A stretch of DNA of 20,943 nt from a virus: the IMG/VR virus record IMGVR_UViG_3300033146_001429, positions 1 through 20,943 of that record; one strand, given 5' to 3'. Under the pieces are notes generated by a model, which searched no databases, had not been told where the DNA came from, and saw only the letters and a list, made by a program, of their open reading frames with translations. A program made the position numbers and the translations under genes. Shown one piece after another: positions 8,293-15,210 of the stretch (the first letter of the stretch is position 1; the number at the start of each line of letters is the position of its first letter).

Positions 8293-11200
8293 TTACGTCC
8301 TCGCCTCAATCTCTGGAATTACCGCCAATACCGTGCAGGGCATTGGTTCGTCCTGCGTGATTTTGCACGTTTGCAGAAACTCCGAACTATTCTCAAACCA
8401 TGCCAGCCCGTAGTCGGAATGTAATCCAGAATCGTCAGGATTAAACCGCACAGCCTCAAGCTCGCCGTGTTGCTGTCCGCATTTAGCAGAGAAAGTATCT
8501 TTGAATTGAACCTTAGCCGTTCGGATGTCGGTTTTATTGCCCTGTGAGGAGCCATATCGCGTTTCCAGATTGATGTGCATCGGCTCAACGGTGGATGTGA
8601 AGGGCAACCCAACAACAACCGTTGTATAAGTTGACGCGTCGATTGTGATCTCACCGCCCAATACAACCGCATTGGCTTTGACGACTCCATCGGCAACGAC
8701 CGAAACCGTCTTGCCCTCAAGGTGATCCAAACCTGTCAGGGTTGTAGATCCGGGCGCGGTATAGACTTTGTAAAGATCGGAGCCTTGCCACTCGGTCAGA
8801 TAATCGGTTCCCCATTCGCGGTCATTTAATCGGGTGAGATAGTGATTGCTTCCCATCAGAACCACTGCCCAGACTTCATCTTCGGCATTATCGCGAGGAA
8901 GAACCGCTACGCTTTCAAAGGAGAGTTCACTATTTGAATGTCGATGCCACCCGACGACATTCTGGTCGCGCTCGTAGGTCAGCCCCAAAAGCGTTCCATC
9001 ACCGCGAATGCTCCAAAGAATATTGTCCGGCTGTTGTTGATATGCCCATTCCGTAACGCCGCCCTTGGTGATGTGCTCTGCCAAGATGCTCATATCAGGA
9101 GCAACGTAGTCTTTCAAATCGTATGCGGGTGTCCACTCCCTAACCTTGCGCGATTGGCGCATCATAAAGAGAACGGCGGAATTAACGAGGATGCCCGGCA
9201 AACCATTGCTCCCGTAGGTGGTCATCCGCTTTAAATCGTAGCTTGTTGGTGATACTGCGTGACGCTCATCAGATGCGCGTAGCTCCCACTCGCTCCCTGC
9301 TGTGCCAATAACAAGATTTGCCTGCGGAACCATCCAGCGGATTTTATCGTTCTGACCGCTGTTGAGCGTTAGCTTCATTGCGTCGTCGTCAAGCTCGCCC
9401 ATTGTGAAGTTGTTGTAATCATCGGTTTTGGATAGCCAAATCGCGTCGGGGTCGGTTTTTGTGCCGCCATAGGCAAGACGGTTCTCGTACATGGCAATAG
9501 AGCGCGGGTGGCCTCTGTAGTCCGAGAACGCGCCTTCACTCCAAGTGGTCATAAGCGGATCTCTAATTGACCACGAATCGTTACTGAAGACATCTCCCGA
9601 ACCTGTTTCCTTAACGCATTCATAATAAAGCGTTTCTGCCGCGAACGAGTATTTGTAAAGATTCCCGCCACTATCGCAAACCCACGCAAAGTCCTGTTGA
9701 AAACACAGACCCTGCGGATCGGTTGACGGAGATGACGGAGAAGAATCCAGTAAATCAAGTGATTCACTAAAGCAGTCAATGGTTAAATCCTCTGGGTTCG
9801 TTACGTAAATCTTTCCATCTGTTCCCGCTACACCCGAATAATGATAGGCCGGAAGTGTGGTTATGTTTTTATAAAGGCCGCCCGTATAAGAGAAGCCAGT
9901 GGTGTACTGTCTGACAAACGACTTGCTTGCGCCGCCTGTAGAGTACACGCCTGTGACATAAAAATATCCATTATAATAGCCGAGTCCCTCAACCTTATCG
10001 TGCTCGGAGTCAAGCGTTTTGCAAAAATCAACGAAAACGCCACCAACCGACAACACAGGAACAGTATATCGTGCCACAGCAAATAGTCCTGTGGTTTTTT
10101 GCCCTATGACATATAGATAGCCATCATCCGGGCAAGCAACATCTGTCACACTCGAAAACTCTGTGCTCACATCGAAAGACGCAACATTGTCCCAGTCATC
10201 AGTCCACGGCGACCCTGCCGCACCGTCCCACTTTATAATATAGACCTTTTTATTTGACGTTCCGTTTGTGGTTAAAGCAAAGCAATCTTCTCCATCAACC
10301 GTTGCGCTACACATACCGGTTACGTCGGTGAGACCCGCGTTGATAGTTGCGAGTGGGAAATGATCTTCACCAACTACAGGCTCCGTATTGTAACTAATCT
10401 CTGCGGATCTATACTTTTTTGTACCAACAGACCATTCAGCTTTCGTCCATTCGGAAAACTCGCTTTCGATATACTGGAATTCATCACGAATATTAGCTAT
10501 GACATTCTTCGCATCAGTTCGCTCCGTGATGTCAACAAGAGTTTTCCAAGGGTCGGAAGTTTTGAGGCTATAATTGAAGGTTCCACCATCGTCGATGTAA
10601 TAAAGGCGAATCCACGTATTCGTAGCCTCTTCTCGGTCACTTGCGATTGAAAAATTCTTCTCTCCACCGCTCGCCGCGCCTGTAGTATCGCCAAGAACTA
10701 GATAGTCGTGCCATGTCGCCTTGTTATCTAGACTCCGTTGCAATAAGACCCTCCCTGTCCATGTCCCGCTTGTGGTCGCCTCCCAGTTTGCGTTCGATAC
10801 GTAGAGAGGCTCTGATGCGTGTGTGACCGTGGTTGTGTCTGTAATTGCCGCGTTTGCAAGTAAGCGCACCGTGTCAAAGGCCATTGACGAGCCAACGTGC
10901 CCCGCGTCAAAGAAATCGCGCGAGGCCGTGAGAGTAATCGTCCCTATCGTAGCACTCGGAGACATCGTAATATCGGTGTCGTTCATATCCAGCAACGGCG
11001 GATATTGAAATTCTTCTGGTACGTTCGTCCAAGCCGTATCGCTATCTGCATATCGGCTGATGCGCTGAATCGGGTAATCGGGATGCGTCAACCACCTCAC
11101 ATCAATGCTTTGGCTATATTTGATCTTTGCGAGATCCTCAACGCTGTAAGGTGTTCCAATCTCAAGCGGGGAGCCACCGTCTTCTATCAGCGCGCCATTC

Positions 11201-11469
11201 TTCCAGAACCGAATATAACCAGCCCCGAGTTCAAGCATGTAAGCGTCTTCGATGTTTGCAATGAACGGAATCATCCGAACCTTGCCATTATTCTTGGAGC
11301 CGCCCAGATATTCAAGCGCGGGGCGGCGAGTTGCTCCCCCATAACTCAGAGGAACAAAGTTCTCCATAGTCAAACACCCGCTACTGTACTTCTCAAAGTC
11401 AGAACGGGCGTAGAGGTACGGGGAAAGCTCCCCCGCGTTAAGGCTGTTGATTACCTTGTTTGTGGGCAT
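8293..11469 (-). CDS. Tail nozzle / tail tubular protein B-like, with propeller-like insert (1058 aa)
   Basis: The N-terminus (NSLNAGELSPYLYARSDFEK, then MENFVPLSYGGATRRPAL) and the C-terminal half (YRGHPRSIAMYENRLAYGGT, WLSKTDDYNNF, LVIGTAGSEWEL, GLTYERDQNVVGWHRH, GLDHLEGKTVSVVADG) carry the pattern of the podovirus nozzle family that closes the tail below the adaptor, like T7 gp12 (794 aa). Residues 155-260 form a beta-rich domain seen in relatives (SATIGTITLTASRDFFDAGHVG; SGTWTGRVLLQRSLDNKATW). Between about 310 and 640 lies extra material with some five similar segments, each ending in a motif such as DGYLYVIG, NGYFYVTG, DGKIYVTN or GGNLYKYS. These look like blades of an NHL-type beta-propeller. 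The ATG at 11469 has GGAGGGG upstream and overlaps the previous stop (TAATG). The nozzle call is firm; the insert fold is inferred. Confidence 0.85.
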   Translation of the reverse strand: MPTNKVINSLNAGELSPYLYARSDFEKYSSGCLTMENFVPLSYGGATRRPALEYLGGSKNNGKVRMIPFIANIEDAYMLELGAGYIRFWKNGALIEDGGSPLEIGTPYSVEDLAKIKYSQSIDVRWLTHPDYPIQRISRYADSDTAWTNVPEEFQYPPLLDMNDTDITMSPSATIGTITLTASRDFFDAGHVGSSMAFDTVRLLANAAITDTTTVTHASEPLYVSNANWEATTSGTWTGRVLLQRSLDNKATWHDYLVLGDTTGAASGGEKNFSIASDREEATNTWIRLYYIDDGGTFNYSLKTSDPWKTLVDITERTDAKNVIANIRDEFQYIESEFSEWTKAEWSVGTKKYRSAEISYNTEPVVGEDHFPLATINAGLTDVTGMCSATVDGEDCFALTTNGTSNKKVYIIKWDGAAGSPWTDDWDNVASFDVSTEFSSVTDVACPDDGYLYVIGQKTTGLFAVARYTVPVLSVGGVFVDFCKTLDSEHDKVEGLGYYNGYFYVTGVYSTGGASKSFVRQYTTGFSYTGGLYKNITTLPAYHYSGVAGTDGKIYVTNPEDLTIDCFSESLDLLDSSPSSPSTDPQGLCFQQDFAWVCDSGGNLYKYSFAAETLYYECVKETGSGDVFSNDSWSIRDPLMTTWSEGAFSDYRGHPRSIAMYENRLAYGGTKTDPDAIWLSKTDDYNNFTMGELDDDAMKLTLNSGQNDKIRWMVPQANLVIGTAGSEWELRASDERHAVSPTSYDLKRMTTYGSNGLPGILVNSAVLFMMRQSRKVREWTPAYDLKDYVAPDMSILAEHITKGGVTEWAYQQQPDNILWSIRGDGTLLGLTYERDQNVVGWHRHSNSELSFESVAVLPRDNAEDEVWAVVLMGSNHYLTRLNDREWGTDYLTEWQGSDLYKVYTAPGSTTLTGLDHLEGKTVSVVADGVVKANAVVLGGEITIDASTYTTVVVGLPFTSTVEPMHINLETRYGSSQGNKTDIRTAKVQFKDTFSAKCGQQHGELEAVRFNPDDSGLHSDYGLAWFENSSEFLQTCKITQDEPMPCTVLAVIPEIEART

Positions 11470-11777
11470 TACCCCTCCAGAAGGGCTTTATATTTCCAAT
11501 AAGGGGATTTGTTTCCCACACAACGAATGCTTAGCTCAAGCGTCGCCATGTCTACCGGACAAGTCTCTTTGACCTTGATCGACGTTGAAACCGTTTGTGT
11601 TTCAACCACAGGCTCCACAATCGGTGCAAGAACCACTTCTTCCGCAGGCTCGTCCGGCAGATATTTGCAAAGCACTTCGTCCGGCACCTTGTCCGCGTGG
11701 TGGTCAACCTCATCAATCTTGTTGATAAGCTCGCGGCTCTTAACACCTAAAATCTTTGCTAATTCGTATACTTTCAT
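11469..11777 (-). CDS. Small protein with an IF2_N-like N-terminal domain (102 aa)
   Basis: Residues 1-42 (MKVYELAKILGVKSRELINK, then a short helix to KYLPDE) closely follow the pattern of the small IF2_N domain found at the start of bacterial translation initiation factor 2: basic start, YELAK, LGV, S-[RK]-E-L. A Pro/Val/Glu linker (45-60, LAPIVEPVVE) recalls the N-terminal repeats of the scaffold protein. A conserved-looking tail ends RCVGNKSPYWKYKALLEG. No GTPase part is present, so this is not a translation factor. In IF2 the domain is a small helical module; its role here is unknown. The gene overlaps the adaptor stop by ATGA and the nozzle start by TAATG, has GGGAG upstream of its ATG, and so is tied to tail assembly. 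It could be a small tail chaperone or a virion component. Confidence 0.75.
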   Translation of the reverse strand: MKVYELAKILGVKSRELINKIDEVDHHADKVPDEVLCKYLPDEPAEEVVLAPIVEPVVETQTVSTSIKVKETCPVDMATLELSIRCVGNKSPYWKYKALLEG

Positions 11778-12427
11778 TCTAAACTCCCGTAACTACTTTC
11801 CCCAAAGGGGCGATAAACTGATTCGCTTCCCATCGTAGCGTCGAGCCATTCACTGTCAACTACTGCGGGTTCGCTTCCTTCAAAGCCATTAACGCGGCGG
11901 GCTTCGGGAAGATCGATTGATTCAAACTGATTGATTAGATTGATTGTTAATTGGTCGTTGCCGCCAATCGGTTTTGCTAGTTTTGAGGCAAGAAGAACGC
12001 AAAATGCGCGAGCAAACAAGGCTTCCATGGTTGCTGGCAAGGGTTCTTTCTCATAAATCATAAACGCGGAGGAGTGATTGCAATAAACCGTTCGTCCTTC
12101 AACAACCCAGTCGATCTCGGGCTTCCAGAACTGCGACATCGAGGCATCAGACGCAAGATATATTGGGCGGATGCAATCAGTCGGCAAAGTTGCTTCCCTG
12201 CTCCATCCCATTGCTGGCGCGGTCGCATCGGATGTGATTAGTTCTGCACGACCTTTCGCGCAGTTCCATGTATGCTTCCGAATAAGCTCGTGAAGTGTCG
12301 GCTCGTAATGAAGCAGGCACTGACGCGAAATCACGGTGTTGTCTGTGTCAACGTCGGTCAACTGATTGCGAGTGTCGCCAATCATTGAAAGAGCCAAATT
12401 ACAGAGAGATGTTTTCGTCTGTGCCAT
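11774..12427 (-). CDS. Head-to-tail adaptor, tail tubular protein A-like (217 aa)
   Basis: The N-terminus (SLCNLALSMIGD, then CLLHYEPTLHELIRKHTWNCAKGRAEL) matches the gp11-like adaptor family of podoviruses: a first helix with NLAL..IGD, a Cys/Tyr/Leu helix and a xHxWNxAxxRAxL motif. A central beta part (GRTVYCNHSSAFMIYEKEP) precedes a helix where the family packs against neighbours (FARAFCVLLASKLAKPIGG). T7 gp11 is 196 aa. The protein forms the ring between portal and nozzle, which fits its place between the head genes and the nozzle. No Shine-Dalgarno sequence is visible before the ATG; instead an imperfect stem-loop ends 12 bases upstream. The end overlaps the next gene by ATGA. Confidence 0.85.
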   Translation of the reverse strand: MAQTKTSLCNLALSMIGDTRNQLTDVDTDNTVISRQCLLHYEPTLHELIRKHTWNCAKGRAELITSDATAPAMGWSREATLPTDCIRPIYLASDASMSQFWKPEIDWVVEGRTVYCNHSSAFMIYEKEPLPATMEALFARAFCVLLASKLAKPIGGNDQLTINLINQFESIDLPEARRVNGFEGSEPAVVDSEWLDATMGSESVYRPFGESSYGSLE

Positions 12428-12439
12428 AATTAAGAAGGT

Positions 12440-12491
12440 GAATGCAGGGAAGAGCGGGAAGGAAAGAGAAAAACCGCCCTCCCCCGCATTC
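12440..12491 (-). other. Imperfect stem-loop just upstream of the adaptor gene
   Basis: In the 74-base gap, GAATGC (12440-12445) pairs with GCATTC (12486-12491). The inner pairs are GGG/CCC, GAG/CTC and CGG/CCG, with small bulges and a 16-base loop. In the minus-strand transcript no U-run follows the stem, so it is not a classical intrinsic terminator. It could be an RNase III processing site or control access to the adaptor start, which has no visible ribosome-binding site. Confidence 0.5.
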
Positions 12492-12501
12492 TGGGTGTAG
12501 G

Positions 12502-12891
12502 TTATTCGTCGGTAACGATTAGGATATAGCCGCCGATGGAGTCACTGGACATAGTGCCAGTCAACGCTCCCACGATTGCTTTCCCACCAACTGCCACAGG
12601 TGCGCCCTGATAGTCCACATTGCCAGCGGACGTAAGAACCGCGCCATCAATGATTGCATCAGAATCACCGGTATAACCAATATCCAGCACACCAGAAGTG
12701 ATTGCGGTATTGGTTAGGTGGATTCCAATTAGCTCGGAATTCGGGGGAAGAACCGCCGAAAATACAAGCTCGGTGGCACTGTACGTTCCGTCCGTGGTGA
12801 ATTCCACGGGAACAGATTGTACGTTGCCGCGATATGCGCTTTTCCGCTGAATGCTGGTAGCAAGGGCGGTTACGATTGCAGTGTTAGCCAT
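12502..12891 (-). CDS. Small virion protein after the capsid gene (129 aa), candidate head decoration protein
   Basis: A beta-rich, Gly/Thr/Ala-rich protein with few charges: residues 25-50 (VPVEFTTDGTYSATELVFSA), a middle part with GVLDIGYTGDSDAIIDGAVL, and an end with GGYILIVTDE. Its composition and place directly after the major capsid gene fit small decoration or capsid-stabilising proteins of podoviruses. I do not recognise a named family. The ATG at 12891 has GGAG with seven bases spacing; the gene starts 23 bases after the capsid stop, so it is probably made from the same message. A tail component is the main alternative. Confidence 0.7.
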   Translation of the reverse strand: MANTAIVTALATSIQRKSAYRGNVQSVPVEFTTDGTYSATELVFSAVLPPNSELIGIHLTNTAITSGVLDIGYTGDSDAIIDGAVLTSAGNVDYQGAPVAVGGKAIVGALTGTMSSDSIGGYILIVTDE

Positions 12892-12914
12892 TTTATTTCT
12901 CCGTTAAGGGTTGA

Positions 12915-13913
12915 TTAGGATGCCGCAGGCGACTGGTCGCAAGGAATCACGTTCACAAGTGCTTCTTGTGTGCGAACTGCCCCGAACTGTCCTTTGACGT
13001 AAGCATACCAGTTCAGGCTCTTGTCACCACGCTTTATGATGTCAGTGGAGATGTCCGGATTTACCTCGAACAACACTGCTTCATTTGCGATGAAGGCCGT
13101 AACAGCGCGAACATCGGTGGTATCGGTATCATTCCATGTTCCGGTAGCAGGCGTAAGATCGCTGTCTGCAATGCGGAATCCGGTTCCGGCGGTGTTCATG
13201 TAAGGAACAATATTGGAGATAACAAATTTGCATCCCATATAGTTCTTGATGATCCCGGCCTGCTGTCCATCAATAGGAGCCGCAGTTGTGAAGTCCTTGT
13301 TGATGAAGTTTTGATCTTTCATCATGTCTTGCCATTGCGACCACGAGATTTTGAAGACCGGTGTTTTGGTTTCCAAATCAACATTGTTGTTGCCGAACAT
13401 AGCGAGAGTTGCAAGGAACTTCTCGTACGTGAATCCGGCATTAGTATAACCGGATGCCGCGCCGAGGGTAACATCAATGATGTTGCCTGTATCGAATGCG
13501 ACTGTGGTTTCGCCATTGTCGCCGCCCTGTGCGGTTCCAAGTAGTGCTTGGTCGAGAACGATGTCTTCTTGACGCTTGAACTTGTTCAGCATTGCCGTCA
13601 ACTTCTTCGGCTTTACATCAACGCCCATTTTAGCAATGTCTGCCCAGTCCATGAACTGACCATCATTGTAGCTGGAGCGAGATACGCGCCGACGACTGTA
13701 ATCGAGTTCGGAAACAGGAGAGTCCCCAAAACGATTTGTTACCTTGGCTGGCAGTCCGCCACCGGTTGTGAATTGATAAACCCCATCGGCGCGAAACAAA
13801 TCACCCGATGCGACTTCTGCGAATTGGCGGAGCTTGCCGCCTTGAACTTCTACGTTCGACCGAACTGTGCGATCAAACCCTACTTTATAAGTATTGAGTA
13901 GGTCTTGGCTCAT
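12915..13913 (-). CDS. Major capsid protein (332 aa)
   Basis: The size fits the T7-group capsid proteins (T7 gp10A is 345 aa). The sequence has the expected order: an N-terminal helix (LLNTYKVGFDRTVRSNVEVQ), a GxFRADGVYQF region, a segment with SRRRVSRSSYNDGQFMDWAD, a long helix with KPKKLTAMLNKFKRQEDIVLDQAL, then GYTNAGFTYEKFLATLAMFG, WSQWQDMMKDQNFINKDF, the capsid-typical GCKFVISNIVPY, and ESDIS-type ending with WYAYVKGQFGAVRTQEALVN. It builds the icosahedral shell on the scaffold encoded just upstream. The ribosome-binding site AAGAGGT lies six bases before the ATG. It can be paired with a perfect complement in the same 174-base leader, and a promoter candidate lies at the beginning of that leader, so this gene is likely controlled separately from its neighbours. 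Confidence 0.88.
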   Translation of the reverse strand: MSQDLLNTYKVGFDRTVRSNVEVQGGKLRQFAEVASGDLFRADGVYQFTTGGGLPAKVTNRFGDSPVSELDYSRRRVSRSSYNDGQFMDWADIAKMGVDVKPKKLTAMLNKFKRQEDIVLDQALLGTAQGGDNGETTVAFDTGNIIDVTLGAASGYTNAGFTYEKFLATLAMFGNNNVDLETKTPVFKISWSQWQDMMKDQNFINKDFTTAAPIDGQQAGIIKNYMGCKFVISNIVPYMNTAGTGFRIADSDLTPATGTWNDTDTTDVRAVTAFIANEAVLFEVNPDISTDIIKRGDKSLNWYAYVKGQFGAVRTQEALVNVIPCDQSPAAS

Positions 13914-14046
13914 AATAATACCTCTTGGTTACTCGTTGCGTTTTTGTCGGCTTATGAGTATCCGCACTCGCGGGTCTGGCCTGATATTCGGGTTCTCACC
14001 CTGTTCGCAGGAATCAGGCTCCGAAGAGGTATCTGCTTTGTGAACG
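13914..14046 (-). promoter_or_regulatory. Structured mRNA leader of the capsid gene with an anti-Shine-Dalgarno segment
   Basis: In the transcript, ATACCTCTT (14032-14024) is the exact complement of AAGAGGTAT (13926-13918), which contains the ribosome-binding site of the capsid gene. Between these arms are further self-complementary segments: GCCTGAT/ATCAGGC (14019-14013 with 13985-13979), two small overlapping hairpins inside it (CCTG-CGAA-CAGG and GGGT-GAGA-ACCC, the latter with a GNRA loop) and CCGC-GAGT-GCGG (13973-13962). A competing GAGT/ACTC pairing (13969-13966 with 13959-13956) overlaps the last one. The whole could fold into a branched structure that hides the start site. It may be a translational switch, a protein-binding site or an RNase III processing site. 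I do not recognise a known riboswitch class. Confidence 0.6.
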
Positions 14047-14052
14047 GTTTCT

Positions 14053-14081
14053 TGTTTAGACTAAATCCGAAGAAGAGTCAA
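14053..14081 (-). promoter_or_regulatory. Candidate sigma70 promoter for the capsid gene
   Basis: TTGACT (14081-14076) is followed after exactly 17 bases by TAAACA (14058-14053). The -35 box is strong and the -10 box weak (three of six). It begins seven bases after the scaffold stop codon. A transcript from it would start near 14046, just ahead of the anti-Shine-Dalgarno segment. Confidence 0.4.
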
Positions 14082-14087
14082 GAGCGA

Positions 14088-14957
14088 CTATGACATTTTT
14101 GTTAGGAGCTTCAACCGCTGTTCGCCCAAGGCTTTGTATTCCGGCGAGTTGGTGTTTCCCTCAAAGCGTTGCATCTTCCCTTCAATGTCAACGAGAGTAT
14201 CGGTGACGGTATCCAGATTTTGCGATTGCTTCGCTTCAATGATCGCGTCGTCAGAAACCAGCGGAACGATATTGTCGAAGAACTCTTTCATTCGCTCTGG
14301 ATTGTTCCCGAATGCCGGGTCTTCTACCCACGAAGATAGACCCAAATGCTCCAAAGAAGTTTTGATTTTAGCGACATTGTACTCAAATTTGTCGCCCTTC
14401 CACTCCGCTCGTAGCACCTTCTCGGCTTCGACCACAGCCGCTTGTTCAGAGTCTCTTTGTGCTTCAAATTGCGCCACCGCTCCCTGTTTGTCCCACGCAA
14501 GAATGTCATCGACCATTGCCTTGGGATACCCCTTCTCAAGCGCAAAGGTCATAAACTCCTTAGAGCGAGTATCTGCAAACTCTTTCAGCTCGTCAGGCAA
14601 ACCTTCGCTGTCAAATGAATAACCAGAAACCTCCTTCGGAACGCCCATAATTTCACGCCGCTTTGCGATAATGTCTTTATCTTCGGACTTCCAGAAATCC
14701 TCGGCCTTCTTTCCAGCCAGACCCTGTGCATTGATCGCTCCTTTCACTAAGTCGGTGATGTTTCCGTACTTCTGGAAAATCGAATGCTTCCCCAACTCAT
14801 CAGGGAGATTGTCTAAAAATGATTGCGTAAATGCGTTTTCATCCCCCAGTGGATCGGCCACAGGCTCAACAACGGGTTCAACCGCGGGTTCAGCCGCAGG
14901 GGCAACTACAGGCTCGACTACGGGTTCGACTACAGGCTCGACTACAGGCTCACTCAT
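14088..14957 (-). CDS. Capsid assembly scaffolding protein (289 aa)
   Basis: An acidic, helix-rich protein directly upstream of the capsid gene, the standard place for the scaffold; T7 gp9 is 307 aa. Residues 3-34 are a Pro-Val-Glu repeat (EPVV units) that is probably disordered. Residues 40-150 carry the pattern of podovirus scaffolds (FLDNLPDELGKHSIFQKYGN, KAEDFWKSEDKD, the MGVPKEVSGYSF segment, then GLPDELKEFADTRSKEFMTF). Helical segments follow (AVAQFEAQRDSEQAAVVEAE) and a C-terminal helix (EYKALGEQRLKLLTKMS) that probably contacts the capsid protein. It guides shell assembly and leaves before DNA packaging. The ATG at 14957 has AAAGGAG upstream and overlaps the preceding gene by eight bases. 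Confidence 0.85.
   Translation of the reverse strand: MSEPVVEPVVEPVVEPVVAPAAEPAVEPVVEPVADPLGDENAFTQSFLDNLPDELGKHSIFQKYGNITDLVKGAINAQGLAGKKAEDFWKSEDKDIIAKRREIMGVPKEVSGYSFDSEGLPDELKEFADTRSKEFMTFALEKGYPKAMVDDILAWDKQGAVAQFEAQRDSEQAAVVEAEKVLRAEWKGDKFEYNVAKIKTSLEHLGLSSWVEDPAFGNNPERMKEFFDNIVPLVSDDAIIEAKQSQNLDTVTDTLVDIEGKMQRFEGNTNSPEYKALGEQRLKLLTKMS
14856..14951 (-). repeat. 12-base repeat coding for EPVV in the scaffold N-terminus
   Basis: Eight consecutive 12-base units follow the first two codons of the scaffold gene. The first units are nearly identical (GAGCCTGTAGTC), and later ones drift to give APAA, EPAV and EPVA. This is a coding minisatellite that could change length by slippage in steps of four residues without breaking the frame. 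Confidence 0.85.
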
Positions 14958-15210
14958 TTTCTACTCCTTTTGTTTTTTCACTCAACAAAGCAAGGATGTA
15001 TTTCAACCCATCCTGTTTGCCATTAATATAAATTGCTTCGTCACCAGAGACGTACCCAACTTGGTCGTCCACTTCAAAGACTTCAACCAGATGCTCGATA
15101 AGAATTCGACCCTCTGGTGAGTTGAAGCAGTATCTTGCACACCCCATCACCTTTTCTATATCGGCTTTGGCGGATCGCCCCTTCTTGAATCGATCAAATA
15201 TCCCTATCAT
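14950..15210 (-). CDS. Bbp19-like small phage protein (86 aa)
   Basis: The core (CARYCFNSPEGRILIEHLVE, then a loop and NGKQDGLKYILALL) has the pattern of the small Bbp19-type proteins found between portal and scaffold genes in many podoviruses: a 'F.SPEGR..L..L' helix and a final 'G......I...L' helix. Function is unknown; it is thought of as a head-associated or assembly protein because of this conserved place. The N-terminus is basic (FDRFKKGRSAK). The start at 15210 overlaps the portal stop by ATGA with GGGAG upstream, and the end overlaps the scaffold start by eight bases, so its translation is coupled on both sides. Confidence 0.75.
   Translation of the reverse strand: MIGIFDRFKKGRSAKADIEKVMGCARYCFNSPEGRILIEHLVEVFEVDDQVGYVSGDEAIYINGKQDGLKYILALLSEKTKGVENE

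Noticed and set aside
12966-13544. 192-residue open frame on the plus strand
   Set aside because: It is the antisense shadow of the major capsid gene; its length follows from the codon bias of that gene.
13979-14019. Partial resemblance of the capsid leader to a TPP riboswitch (GAGA and ACCC with CCTGAT-like parts)
   Set aside because: The order and the conserved cores of that riboswitch are not present, and a thiamine link makes no sense for a capsid gene.
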